64,000 nt of DNA from Sva-07 sp942492715. Its GTDB lineage: Bacteria > Actinomycetota > Acidimicrobiia > Acidimicrobiales > Ilumatobacteraceae. Positions 1 to 8,067 of the stretch are shown here, piece after piece (the first letter of the stretch is position 1; every line of letters starts with the position of its first letter). The stretch is from contig CALOFW010000012.1 of the NCBI GenBank assembly GCA_942492715.1, positions 248,001 through 312,000 of the forward strand, given 5' to 3'. The notes under the pieces are model-generated. The model had not been told where the DNA came from, ran no database searches, and saw nothing but the letters and a program-made list of their open reading frames with translations. Both the position numbers and the translations under genes were made by a program.

Positions 1-527
1 GCATGGCGCGCAGCAGCGTCGACCCCGTTGGGCGATCCGGCGATCACCACCTGGCCAGGGGCATTGAAGTTGGCGACCCAGACGTCGGCGTCGGCGCGTC
101 GGCAGGCGACGTCGACCTGGTCGTCGTCGAGTCCCAGGACGGCGGCCATCGTGCCGGGTTGGGCGAGGCCGGCATCGTGCATCGCCGCGCTGCGCTCGAT
201 GACCAGGCGGATGCCGTCGTCGAAACCGAGTGCGCCCGTGGCGGTCAGCGCCGTGTACTCGCCGAGACTGTGGCCTGCACAGAAGCTGGGCTCGATGCCG
301 AGCCGCTCGACGGCGTCGAGCACCATCAGGCTCGAGACGAACGTGGTCAGCTGGGCGTTGCGCGTGTCCTTGAGCTCGTCGGCGTCGGCGTCGCAGAGCA
401 GGGAGCCGACGTCACGGGCTGCGATGTCGCTGGCCTCGTCGACGAGTTCCCAGCTCTCGTGGTCACGCCAGGGCAGTCCCATACCGGGGCGTTGCGAGCC
501 CTGGCCGGGGAAGGTGAAAGCGAGCAT
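1..527 (-). CDS. fabD: Malonyl-CoA:ACP transacylase FabD, 3' end cut by window edge
   Basis: Transfers malonyl from CoA to acyl carrier protein in the cytoplasm, supplying chain-extender units for type II fatty acid synthesis. The reverse strand from ATG at 527 opens MLAFTFPGQGSQRPG, with the family GQGSQ motif at residues 8-12. The nucleophile motif GHSLGEYTA follows, with catalytic Ser about residue 87. Roughly 175 of the usual 300 residues lie in the window, so the catalytic His region is off the edge. The gene is not given by simple ORF calling because no stop is inside the window. Family assignment is secure from the two motifs. Confidence 0.93.
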   Translation of the reverse strand, partial: MLAFTFPGQGSQRPGMGLPWRDHESWELVDEASDIAARDVGSLLCDADADELKDTRNAQLTTFVSSLMVLDAVERLGIEPSFCAGHSLGEYTALTATGALGFDDGIRLVIERSAAMHDAGLAQPGTMAAVLGLDDDQVDVACRRADADVWVANFNAPGQVVIAGSPNGVDAAARH

Positions 528-604
528 TGTGCGCAGGCTAGACCTCTGCTTCGTGCCGTACGAGCTACCGCCCGGTAAGCCCGCTAGCCTCGACCGGCGC
601 ACCC

Positions 605-678
605 GCCCCGGTAGCCCAATTGGCAGAGGCAACGGTCTCAAACACCGTCAAGTGTCGGTTCGAGTCCGACCCGGGGCA
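605..678 (+). tRNA. tRNA with CAA anticodon (Leu by codon), short variable loop
   Basis: A complete cloverleaf is visible. The acceptor stem GCCCCGG (605-611) pairs with CCGGGGC (671-677). The anticodon stem ACGGT/ACCGT holds loop CTCAAAC, with anticodon CAA at 639-641. The T stem GTCGG/CCGAC encloses TTCGAGT. The discriminator is A678 and CCA is not fully encoded (CCG follows). The anticodon reads UUG, so leucine is the formal call, and the D arm with GCC/GGC and an 11-nt loop looks class II-like. The variable region, however, is only five bases (CAAGT) instead of the long arm expected for tRNA-Leu, so the true charging identity is uncertain. Confidence 0.85.
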
Positions 679-703
679 CCGACCGTCACATCTGGGGTTC
701 CGA

Positions 704-760
704 CCTCAGACGCACACCTCGACACACACCTCAGACGCACACCTCAGACGCACACCTCAG
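704..760. repeat. Tandem 13-bp repeat (about 4.3 units)
   Basis: The unit CCTCAGACGCACA occurs at 704-716, 729-741 and 742-754, with a diverged 12-bp copy at 717-728 and a partial copy at 755-760. The array lies between the tRNA and the acyl-CoA synthetase. Its last partial unit supplies the stop codon of that gene, which runs on the minus strand and ends at 757. Confidence 0.85.
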
Positions 761-2310
761 ATCGAGCGGCCGGTGCCTTCCCAGTACTTGGCTCGGAGTT
801 CGCGCTTGGGGAGCTTGCCGGTGGCGGTGCGGGGGAGGTTGCCGAAGTCGTAGGTGCGTGGTGCCATGTAGCCGGCGAGCTTGTCTCGGCACAGGTTGCG
901 CAGCTCGACCTCGACCGTCGCAGTATCGGCGCCGGGAAGCAGCTCGACGGCGGCCTTGACCTCCTCGCCGAACTCGTCGTTCGGGATGCCGAACACCCCG
1001 ACGTCGGCCACCTGCGGGTGCGTCATGATCGCCGCTTCGATCTCGGCGGGGTAGATGTTGACGCCACCGGAGATGATCATGTCGATCTTGCGGTCCGAGA
1101 GGAAGAGGAACCCGTCCTCGTCGACGTACCCGACGTCGCCGTAGGAGAACACGCCGGGCTCCAGGTGAGCGCCGCTCGTCTTCTCCTCGTCGCCGAGGTA
1201 CTCGAAGTCGATGCCGAGCAGCGACCGCACGTAGATCTGTCCGATCTCGTTCGGGCCGAGCTGCTCGCCGTTCTCACCGATGATCATCAGTTCGGTGATT
1301 GCGGTCGCCGTCCCGACCGTGCCGGGCTTGGCGAGCCACTGCTCGGAGTCGACGAGTGTGCCGACGCCGCCGCCCTCACTGGCGCCGTAGAGCTCGTAGA
1401 TCGTCGGCCCCCACCATTCGATCATGCGCCGCTTGACCTCGGGCGGGCACGGCGCCGCGGTGTGCAGCACGTACTGCAGGCTCGCCCCGGAGAATCCTGC
1501 CCGGACCTCCTCGGGCAGCTTGAGGAGCCGGGTGAAGTGCGTCGGAACGGCGTAGTAGTTCGTCACCTGGTGCTCGTCGATCAGGCGGAGCGTCTCCTCG
1601 GGATCCCACTTGCGGCGCAGGATCAACGTCGCACCGAGGATGAACGGCACTCCGCACATCGCCAGTGGGCCGGCGTGGTACAGCGGCGCGTTGCAGAGCA
1701 CGACGCTGCCCTCACACTCCGGGACCCCGTACAACCCCATCAGCAGTGCGAGCCGGTCCCTGGCCTCCTGGGGATCTCCACCCACGGTCTGCAGGTTCGA
1801 CTTGACCCCCTTGGGTCGTCCGGTCGTGCCCGAGGTGTAGAACATCGTCGCGCCGGCTGCCTCGTTCCCCGGCTCGTCGGGGGACCCGGCGTCGATCACC
1901 TCCTCGAAGTCGGTGAAGCCGTCGATCCGCCCGCCGTAACCGATGCGGATGCCGACACCGGCCTGTTCGGCGGCGGCAACAGCGGTCTCGGCGAACTCGG
2001 CGTCGGCGACGAGCGCCGTGGCCCCCGAGTTCTCGAGAACGTACGCGACCTCGTCGACGGAGAAGTGCCAGTTGATCGGAACGAGCACCGTGCCGACACC
2101 GCTGCCGGCGCCGAGCGTCTCGATCCACTCGATGCGGTTGTTGCCGAGCACGGCGATCGTGTCGCCGACGGCGAGCCCGAGCCCTCGCAGGCCGCCGACC
2201 AGCCGGTTCTGGCGGGTGTTGAACTCCGCCCACGTCAGTGACCGGAACTCGTCCGCAATCGCCAGCTCGTCGCCTCGCTCGGCCACCCGTTGCTGCAGTC
2301 CTGCCACCAT
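757..2310 (-). CDS. Acyl-CoA synthetase (AMP-binding, FadD-like)
   Basis: ATP-dependent ligase that activates a carboxylic acid as acyl-adenylate and then acyl-CoA; the exact substrate is not readable from sequence. The 517-residue product has the AMP-binding P-loop YTSGTTGRPKGV near residues 158-169, the adenine motif YELYGASEGGG near 305, the hinge region GDVGYVDEDGFLFLSDRKID near 400 and the C-terminal catalytic lysine in RTATGKLPKREL. Length and motif order fit a complete class I adenylate-forming enzyme. The ATG at 2310 opens a normal N-terminal domain. No partner gene is adjacent. The role could be fatty acid, sterol side-chain or aromatic acid activation. Confidence 0.9.
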   Translation of the reverse strand: MVAGLQQRVAERGDELAIADEFRSLTWAEFNTRQNRLVGGLRGLGLAVGDTIAVLGNNRIEWIETLGAGSGVGTVLVPINWHFSVDEVAYVLENSGATALVADAEFAETAVAAAEQAGVGIRIGYGGRIDGFTDFEEVIDAGSPDEPGNEAAGATMFYTSGTTGRPKGVKSNLQTVGGDPQEARDRLALLMGLYGVPECEGSVVLCNAPLYHAGPLAMCGVPFILGATLILRRKWDPEETLRLIDEHQVTNYYAVPTHFTRLLKLPEEVRAGFSGASLQYVLHTAAPCPPEVKRRMIEWWGPTIYELYGASEGGGVGTLVDSEQWLAKPGTVGTATAITELMIIGENGEQLGPNEIGQIYVRSLLGIDFEYLGDEEKTSGAHLEPGVFSYGDVGYVDEDGFLFLSDRKIDMIISGGVNIYPAEIEAAIMTHPQVADVGVFGIPNDEFGEEVKAAVELLPGADTATVEVELRNLCRDKLAGYMAPRTYDFGNLPRTATGKLPKRELRAKYWEGTGRSI

Positions 2311-2390
2311 GTTGCCCCTCGCCGTCTCTCGGTTGATCGCAATCTAGTCCTCGGTGGCGACGCAGTGCCCCGAGTAGATTCGACCGGGTC

Positions 2391-2669
2391 ATGGGCAACT
2401 GGCTGGTCGAGCGGAGACTGTCGCAGGTGGCGAGCCGCCTGAAATCGTTGCGTTCCGAGCTGTCGGTGATCGACGAACAGCTGATCCACCTCGGCGACGA
2501 CGCCGAGGACCAGGCGATCCGGGCACTGGTGTCGGAGACGGCCGGCGCGTCGCACGAAGCACGCGATGCTCGACGCCACGTCGATGCGCTCGCCAAGCAC
2601 CGGGCCAAGGTCGTCGAGGAGATCACCACGCTCGAGGTTCGTCAGGACGAACTGCTCGACCGCATGTGA
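2391..2669 (+). CDS. Small coiled-coil protein, function unknown
   Basis: A 92-residue, highly charged protein opening MGNWLVERRLSQVASRLKSL. It is almost entirely predicted helix with heptad-like spacing of Leu/Ile/Val and many Glu/Arg residues, so a coiled coil is likely. No signal peptide or membrane segment is visible. It lies divergently from the acyl-CoA synthetase (80 bp apart) and 54 bp before the next gene. I do not recognise a family, but the reading frame shows normal GC-rich third positions and seems genuine. Confidence 0.7.
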   Translation: MGNWLVERRLSQVASRLKSLRSELSVIDEQLIHLGDDAEDQAIRALVSETAGASHEARDARRHVDALAKHRAKVVEEITTLEVRQDELLDRM

Positions 2670-2723
2670 CGGCCGGGACCGCCGATGTCCGTCGGGGAGC
2701 GCCCCGGATGCCATGCTCGGCCG

Positions 2724-3551
2724 ATGGATCCCACGATTGCACGCAAGACCTGGCGCACGCTCGAGCCGGTGCACGGGGCGATCTACTTCGTGGCCGAGGC
2801 CCGCGAGGAGTACGGCGCTCTCGGCATCGACGACCGGATGCGTGGCTACTTCGCATCCCGAGCGGCGCCGATGGGTGCCGTTCCGGCCCCGGTGGTGATG
2901 GCCACGTTCTTCAATTTCGACCCCGAGCTCGTCCGAACGAGCATGGACGGGGTGTGGTCCCAGGTGACCCCGGATGCGATTCTCGCCGCACGACTCCGGG
3001 CCGCGGATCGGATGCTCCGGCGCTTCGCCCCCGAGGCCGTCGAGTCACCGGAGATGGTCGAGGCGGCCGACCTGGCCCGTGCGGCCGCACTGCTGGCGTG
3101 CGAGCGTCCCGAGGGTCGACCCCTGTTCGCCGGGCACGTGTCGCTCCCGTGGCCGGACGAACCACACCTGGTGCTGTGGCACGCGCAGACCCTGTTGCGC
3201 GAGTTCCGGGGAGACGGTCACGTCGCGGCGCTGACCGTCGAGGGGCTCGACGGTTGTGAGGCGCTCGTCACCCACGCCGCCGCCGGAGACGTCTCGGCCG
3301 ACATCCTGCGGGCGACGCGACAGCGCAGCGGCGACGACTGGCTCGCCGCCGAGGAACGGCTCCGATCGATCGGATGGCTCGACCCCGATCTCGCGTTCAC
3401 CGATCTCGGGCGCGAACGTCGTGCATGGATCGAGCAACGCACCGACGAACTCGCCGCCTCCCCGTACGACGCGATCGGTGTCGACGGTTGCGCACGGCTG
3501 CGGGAGTTGGTCCGCCCGGTCAGCGTCGCGGTGAGCGCAGCGTTCGGTTGA
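2724..3551 (+). CDS. SCO6745-family protein (function unknown)
   Basis: 275 residues from the chosen ATG at 2724. An upstream ATG at 2685 in the same frame adds 13 residues unlike the family. The N-terminal block LEPVHGAIYFVAEARE, then GYFASRAAPMGAVPA and VVMATFFNFDPELV, matches what I remember of the actinobacterial SCO6745 family, which has no established biochemical role. The C-terminal half contains a helical region that could be winged-helix-like. The stop overlaps the next start as TGATG, so the two are probably co-translated. Family recognition is by memory only. Confidence 0.75.
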   Translation: MDPTIARKTWRTLEPVHGAIYFVAEAREEYGALGIDDRMRGYFASRAAPMGAVPAPVVMATFFNFDPELVRTSMDGVWSQVTPDAILAARLRAADRMLRRFAPEAVESPEMVEAADLARAAALLACERPEGRPLFAGHVSLPWPDEPHLVLWHAQTLLREFRGDGHVAALTVEGLDGCEALVTHAAAGDVSADILRATRQRSGDDWLAAEERLRSIGWLDPDLAFTDLGRERRAWIEQRTDELAASPYDAIGVDGCARLRELVRPVSVAVSAAFG

Positions 3552-4036
3552 TGGCTGCACCCGACGCGTACACGGTGGCGGCGATCGGCCGGGTGGTGTC
3601 GGCGCGAGCCGGCCGCCGGGACGACGACTGGGGCGGTGTCGAGAGTCTCATCCGCCTCGACGGCGACCGTTTCACCCCCGACGCGCTCGCCGGGCTCGAC
3701 GAGTTCTCCCATGTCGAGGTGATCTTCCTGTTCGACCGGTTCGACGAGGAGCAGGTCACGACCGGTTCCCGACACCCCCGGGGCAACGAAGCCTGGCCTC
3801 GCGTCGGGATCTTCGCCCAACGGGCGAGTTCGCGCCCGAACCGGCTCGGTGTCACCACGTGTGAACTCCTCGCGGTCGACGGCCTCGACGTCCGCGTGCG
3901 CGGTCTCGATGCGATCGACGGCACGCCGGTGCTCGACATCAAGCCGCACGTTCGCGAGTTCGAGCCTCGCTCGGCGGTCCGTCAACCGGCGTGGATCACC
4001 GAGCTGATGGCCGGCTACTGGGGATCCGGCTCGTGA
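3551..4036 (+). CDS. TsaA/TrmO-like SAM-dependent methyltransferase
   Basis: 161-residue member of the UPF0066/TrmO family; E. coli TrmO methylates N6-threonylcarbamoyladenosine at position 37 of tRNA. Family signatures visible are IGRVVSAR near the N-terminus, FSHVEVIFLFDRF, the segment HPRGNEAWPRVGIFAQRASS followed by RPNRLGVTTCELL, and LDIKPHVREFEPR. The start ATG shares one base with the stop of the preceding gene. Some family members act on other substrates, so the tRNA role is inferred. The length suits the minimal catalytic domain without the C-terminal extension seen in some TrmO proteins. Confidence 0.82.
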   Translation: MAAPDAYTVAAIGRVVSARAGRRDDDWGGVESLIRLDGDRFTPDALAGLDEFSHVEVIFLFDRFDEEQVTTGSRHPRGNEAWPRVGIFAQRASSRPNRLGVTTCELLAVDGLDVRVRGLDAIDGTPVLDIKPHVREFEPRSAVRQPAWITELMAGYWGSGS

Positions 4037-4079
4037 CGCCCGGGAGCGGATCTCGCCGGTCACCTGCTAGATAAGAGCC

Positions 4080-4664
4080 ATGCCATTGCGTGTCGTGATC
4101 GCCGAGGACGAGGCCATCATCCGCATGGACCTCCGCGAGACCCTGGAAGAAGAGGGCTACGAGGTCATCGGGGAGACCGGTCGTGGGGATCAGGCGGTCG
4201 AGCTCGTGCGTGGGCTGCAGCCGGACCTCGCGATCCTCGACATCAAGATGCCCGGGATGGACGGCCTCGAAGCAGCTCGCATCATCAACGGCGAGAAGAT
4301 CTGCGGTGTGCTGATGCTCACCGCATTCAGCCAGCGTGAGGTGGTCGAGCAGGCCCGCGACGCCGGCGCGCTCGCGTTCCTCGTCAAGCCGTTCCAGAAG
4401 AGCGACCTGATTCCGGCGATCGAAGTGGCGATGGGTCGGTTCCGAGAGCTGCGGTCGCTCACCGGTGAGATCGACGCGCTCGGCGAGCAGCTCGAGTCGC
4501 GCAAGGTCGTCGATCGCGCCAAGGGCCTGCTGATCGACGAAGCAGGAATGTCCGAGGCCGACGCGTTCTCCTTCATCCAGCGGACGGCGATGACCGAGCG
4601 CACCAGGATGCGCGACGTCGCCGACCGGATCCTCGACGGCTCGTTGCGGCCGAGCGCAGACTGA
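4080..4664 (+). CDS. pdtaR: ANTAR-domain response regulator (PdtaR-like antiterminator)
   Basis: Two-component receiver fused to an RNA-binding ANTAR domain; in mycobacteria PdtaR is phosphorylated by PdtaS and binds RNA to allow transcript elongation. The receiver covers residues 1-120 with acidic pair E9/D10, phospho-acceptor Asp54 in AILDIKMPGMDG and Lys103 in LVKPF. ANTAR covers about 130-190 with the typical VVDRAKGLLIDEAGMSEADAFSFIQ. The gene sits 9 bp before polA, as Rv1626 lies close to polA in M. tuberculosis. No sensor kinase is in the window. Confidence 0.93.
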   Translation: MPLRVVIAEDEAIIRMDLRETLEEEGYEVIGETGRGDQAVELVRGLQPDLAILDIKMPGMDGLEAARIINGEKICGVLMLTAFSQREVVEQARDAGALAFLVKPFQKSDLIPAIEVAMGRFRELRSLTGEIDALGEQLESRKVVDRAKGLLIDEAGMSEADAFSFIQRTAMTERTRMRDVADRILDGSLRPSAD

Positions 4665-4673
4665 ACCGACCAC

Positions 4674-7343
4674 ATGGGCCGCTACCTCGTCGTCGACGGC
4701 AACTCGCTGACGTACCGTGCGTTCTTCGCGCTCCCGACCGACATGGCCACCGCGAGCGGGCAGGTCACCAACGCGGTGTTCGGGTTCACGTCGATGCTGA
4801 TCAACGTGCTCAAGGACCACACGCCCGACGGTGTGCTCGTCGCCTTCGACCGTCCCGAGCCGACGTTCCGCCACGAGGCCGAGCCGCTGTACAAGGCGCA
4901 GCGCGACGCTGCCCCCGACATCCTCCGCCAGCAGATGGGACTCGTCCGCGAGGTGCTCGACGCCGTCGGCATCACGGCAATCGATCTCGCCGGGTGGGAA
5001 GCCGACGACCTGATCGCCACCGTCACCGACAAGCTCGTCGAAGCGGGCAACGACGTGATCATCGTCACCGGCGACCGAGACAGTTACCAGCTCGTGAGCG
5101 ACCCCGCCGTCAAGGTGCTCTACAACAAGCGCGGCGTCAGCGACTACGCCCTCTACGACGAAGCGGGGATCGAGGAGCGCACCGGCGTGACCCCGGCGCT
5201 GTACCCCCAGTACGCCGCGCTGCGCGGCGACAACAGCGACAACCTGCCTGGCGTGCCGGGTGTCGGGGAGAAGACGGCGGCCAAGCTGATCAACACCTAT
5301 GGCGGCCTCGACGGCATCTTCGCCCACGTCGACGATCAGACGCCGAAGCTGCGCTCGAACCTCGCCGAACACGAGGAGCGGGCGCGCAGGAATCTCGATC
5401 TGATGCTGTTGCGTCACGATGCGCCGATCGAGTTCGAGATCGATGCGCTCGAGGTGACGCCGAACGCCGAGGAACTGAAGCGCCTGTTCGACTTCCTGGA
5501 GTTCCGCACGCTGGCCGGACGCCTCGACGAGGCACTGTCCGCCATGGGAACGTCGGTCGATCTCGGACCGGTCGAGGAACGCGTCGAGATCGTTGCGGAG
5601 GTGACGACCGCAGCATCGGCAGCCGACGCCGCCAGCACGATCTCGTCGCTGCCGACGCTCGACGTCGCTGCCACCTGGGTCGGCGAACCGGGCCGCAGCC
5701 CGCTCGCCGGGATCGCCGTGGTGACCGACGCGTCGGTCGCCGACGTGTTGTGGATCCCCGCCGACGTGCTCGCCGACGAGGCCGTGCGGTCGGCGCTCGG
5801 TGGGCACGCCGATCTGCACGGACACAACGTGAAACCGCTGATGCGATCGTTGTTGGAGTTCGGCGTCGAGTTGCGTGGCCTCACGCTCGACACGGCAATC
5901 GCGGCGTACCTGATCGATCCGGCGGAGGCCCGCTACACGTTGCCCGACCTGATCGAGAAGTACACGAAGTTCGCCCGACCGTCCGACGATGCGGCCGGCA
6001 GCGGTCAGCTCGATCTCGACGGGACGTCGCTCGGCGACGCCGAGTTGGCGGCTCGCGACGCGCTCGCCGTGCACGCCCTCGCCGAACCGATCGTGGCCAG
6101 CATGGAAGCTCAGGGGATGGCCGAGCTCTATCGCACGATCGAGAACCCGCTCGTGCTGGTCCTGGCGAAGATGGAACACGTCGGCATCGGGGTCGACGTC
6201 GACGAACTGCGGGCGCTCGGCACACGGCTGTCCGACGAGGTGACGACCCTGCAGGCACAGCTGCGCGAGGTCGCCGGGCGCGACGATCTCAATCTCAACT
6301 CACCCAAGCAGTTGCGTGAGATCCTCTACGACGAACGCGGGTTGTCGCCGGGGAAGAAGACCAAGACCGGGTACTCCACCGACGCCGCGACGCTCGAGAA
6401 GATCAAGGACCAGTGGCCCGAGTTCCTCGAGCCACTGCTGCGCTACCGCGAGGTCGAGAAGCTGCGCAGCACGTACGGCGAGGGCCTGCTCGCAGAGGTC
6501 GCCGACGACGGGCGGATCCACGCGACGTTCAACCAGACCGTGGCGCGGACCGGACGCCTCTCCTCCGACCAGCCAAACCTGCACAACATCCCCGTGCGCA
6601 CCGACGAGGGCCGCCAGTTCCGCAAGGCGTTCGTTCCCGCGCCCGGCACCACGCTGCTGGTGGCCGACTACAACCAGATCGAGCTGCGGTGCATCGCCCA
6701 CCTCGCGAAGGACCCCGGCCTGATCGATGCCTTCACGAGCGGCCAGGACATCCACAATGCAACCGCGGCGCGTGTCTTCGGGGTCGACCCCGCCTCGGTC
6801 ACGGTCGAGCAGCGGTCGAAGGCGAAGATGGTGTCCTACGGGCTCGCCTACGGCATGGAGGCCTACGGCCTCGGGCAACGGTTGAACATCTCGACCGAGG
6901 AGGCCGCCGTGATCCTCGACGCGTACTTCGTGGCGTTCCCGAACGTGAAGAACTACATGGATCGCACGGTGATCGAGGCCCGTGAACGCGGCTACACCGA
7001 GACGCTGTTCGGTCGTCGACGTCCGATCCCCGAGCTGATGAACTCGAACTTCCGGGTCCGCCAGGCCGGTGAGCGCCAGGCGATGAACGCAGGCATCCAA
7101 GGGCTCGCTGCCGACATCTTCAAGGTCGCGCTGGTCCGCATCGATGCGGCGCTGGTGGCGGGGGAGTACGACAGCCGCATCGTGCTCCAGGTGCACGACG
7201 AGGTGATCGTCGAGGTGCCCGAGGACGAACACGATGCCGTCGGCGATCTGGTCGTCGGTCTGATGCACGACGCCGCCGAGCTCGACGTACCGCTCGAGGT
7301 GAACGTCTCGTGGGGGGACACGTGGGCATCGGCGAAGGGATGA
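4674..7343 (+). CDS. polA: DNA polymerase I
   Basis: Gap-filling and Okazaki-fragment processing polymerase of 889 residues. The N-terminal 5' nuclease domain covers about 1-300 (VDGNSLTYRAFFALP, GWEADDLIAT, RGDNSDNLPGVPGVGEKTA). The middle region, about 310-480, is a 3'-5' exonuclease fold without an evident DEDD set, so proofreading is probably absent, as in mycobacterial PolA. The family A polymerase domain includes motif A LLVADYNQIELR, motif B RSKAKMVSYGLAYGM and motif C LQVHDEVIVEV. The actinobacterial SYGLAYG variant of the O-helix is present. It is probably transcribed with pdtaR. Confidence 0.97.
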   Translation: MGRYLVVDGNSLTYRAFFALPTDMATASGQVTNAVFGFTSMLINVLKDHTPDGVLVAFDRPEPTFRHEAEPLYKAQRDAAPDILRQQMGLVREVLDAVGITAIDLAGWEADDLIATVTDKLVEAGNDVIIVTGDRDSYQLVSDPAVKVLYNKRGVSDYALYDEAGIEERTGVTPALYPQYAALRGDNSDNLPGVPGVGEKTAAKLINTYGGLDGIFAHVDDQTPKLRSNLAEHEERARRNLDLMLLRHDAPIEFEIDALEVTPNAEELKRLFDFLEFRTLAGRLDEALSAMGTSVDLGPVEERVEIVAEVTTAASAADAASTISSLPTLDVAATWVGEPGRSPLAGIAVVTDASVADVLWIPADVLADEAVRSALGGHADLHGHNVKPLMRSLLEFGVELRGLTLDTAIAAYLIDPAEARYTLPDLIEKYTKFARPSDDAAGSGQLDLDGTSLGDAELAARDALAVHALAEPIVASMEAQGMAELYRTIENPLVLVLAKMEHVGIGVDVDELRALGTRLSDEVTTLQAQLREVAGRDDLNLNSPKQLREILYDERGLSPGKKTKTGYSTDAATLEKIKDQWPEFLEPLLRYREVEKLRSTYGEGLLAEVADDGRIHATFNQTVARTGRLSSDQPNLHNIPVRTDEGRQFRKAFVPAPGTTLLVADYNQIELRCIAHLAKDPGLIDAFTSGQDIHNATAARVFGVDPASVTVEQRSKAKMVSYGLAYGMEAYGLGQRLNISTEEAAVILDAYFVAFPNVKNYMDRTVIEARERGYTETLFGRRRPIPELMNSNFRVRQAGERQAMNAGIQGLAADIFKVALVRIDAALVAGEYDSRIVLQVHDEVIVEVPEDEHDAVGDLVVGLMHDAAELDVPLEVNVSWGDTWASAKG

Positions 7344-7352
7344 ATCACCGCA

Positions 7353-7365
7353 GGGGTCAGACCCC
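7353..7365. repeat. GGGGTCAGACCCC palindrome
   Basis: A 13-bp inverted repeat 10 bp after the polA stop. Near-copies lie in two other intergenic sites, at 38637-38649 and 53694-53706. It may act as a weak terminator or be a dispersed short palindromic element. Confidence 0.55.
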
Positions 7366-7407
7366 AGCCGTTACCGGTCGGGGCGACGGAATGACCAGGA
7401 GGCAGAC

Positions 7408-8061
7408 ATGACCGATCCACCACCGATCGGATCGATCGTCGACAGCGAGGAGCGCCTCGCCGAGTTGTATCGAGCTCCGAGTGGGCTCGTCGCCGCCAAG
7501 AAGATGTCGAGCCTCGACGACGCGAGCGCCGGGTTGATCGCCATGTCGCCGTTCGCGCTCATCGGAACCGTCGGCGCCGACGGGGGCCTCGACGTGTCGC
7601 CCCGGGGCGGTCCACCCGGGTTCGTGCGGGTGCTCGACGAGCGTCACGTGGCGATTCCCGACCTGAACGGGAACAACCTGATCGACAGCCTGCGAGCGAT
7701 CGTGGCGACCGGGCGCGCCGGGCTGCTGGTGGTCGTGCCGGGCAAGGACGAGACGCTCCGGGTCAACGGTGCGGCCTGGCTGACGACCGACGATCGCGTC
7801 CTCGACCTGTGGGGCGAGGAGCTGCGCCGCCCGACCACGGCGATCGTCGTGCGGGCCGACGAGGTGTTCATGCACTGTGCCAAGGCATTCCGACGCGGCA
7901 AGGTGTGGGATCCCGACAGCTGGGACGACCTGGCCGAGGCGCCCGACGGGATCGACATGCTCAGTGCGCAGGGCCTCATCGACGTCAACGACGACGCCGC
8001 CCGGGCGTTCATCGAGCAGAGCTACGCATCGGACCTCGCGCGCGACCAGCCGGATGGCTGA
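7408..8061 (+). CDS. PPOX-type FMN flavoprotein (MSMEG_1061-like)
   Basis: 217-residue pyridoxamine 5'-phosphate oxidase-fold protein. The motif run LIAMSPFALIGTVG, DVSPRGGPPGFVRVLDE, IPDLNGNNLIDSL and ETLRVNGAAWL matches the actinobacterial subfamily I know as MSMEG_1061 family FMN-dependent PPOX flavoprotein. Members bind FMN or F420, but substrates are mostly unknown. A purine-rich AGGAGG Shine-Dalgarno sequence precedes the ATG at 7408. The next gene starts six bases after the stop, so they are likely co-transcribed. Confidence 0.85.
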   Translation: MTDPPPIGSIVDSEERLAELYRAPSGLVAAKKMSSLDDASAGLIAMSPFALIGTVGADGGLDVSPRGGPPGFVRVLDERHVAIPDLNGNNLIDSLRAIVATGRAGLLVVVPGKDETLRVNGAAWLTTDDRVLDLWGEELRRPTTAIVVRADEVFMHCAKAFRRGKVWDPDSWDDLAEAPDGIDMLSAQGLIDVNDDAARAFIEQSYASDLARDQPDG

Positions 8062-8067
8062 GCGTCG

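Noticed and set aside
28..2241. A 737-codon plus-strand open frame
   Set aside because: It is antisense to fabD and the acyl-CoA synthetase and runs through a tRNA; stop codons are simply rare in such GC-rich DNA.
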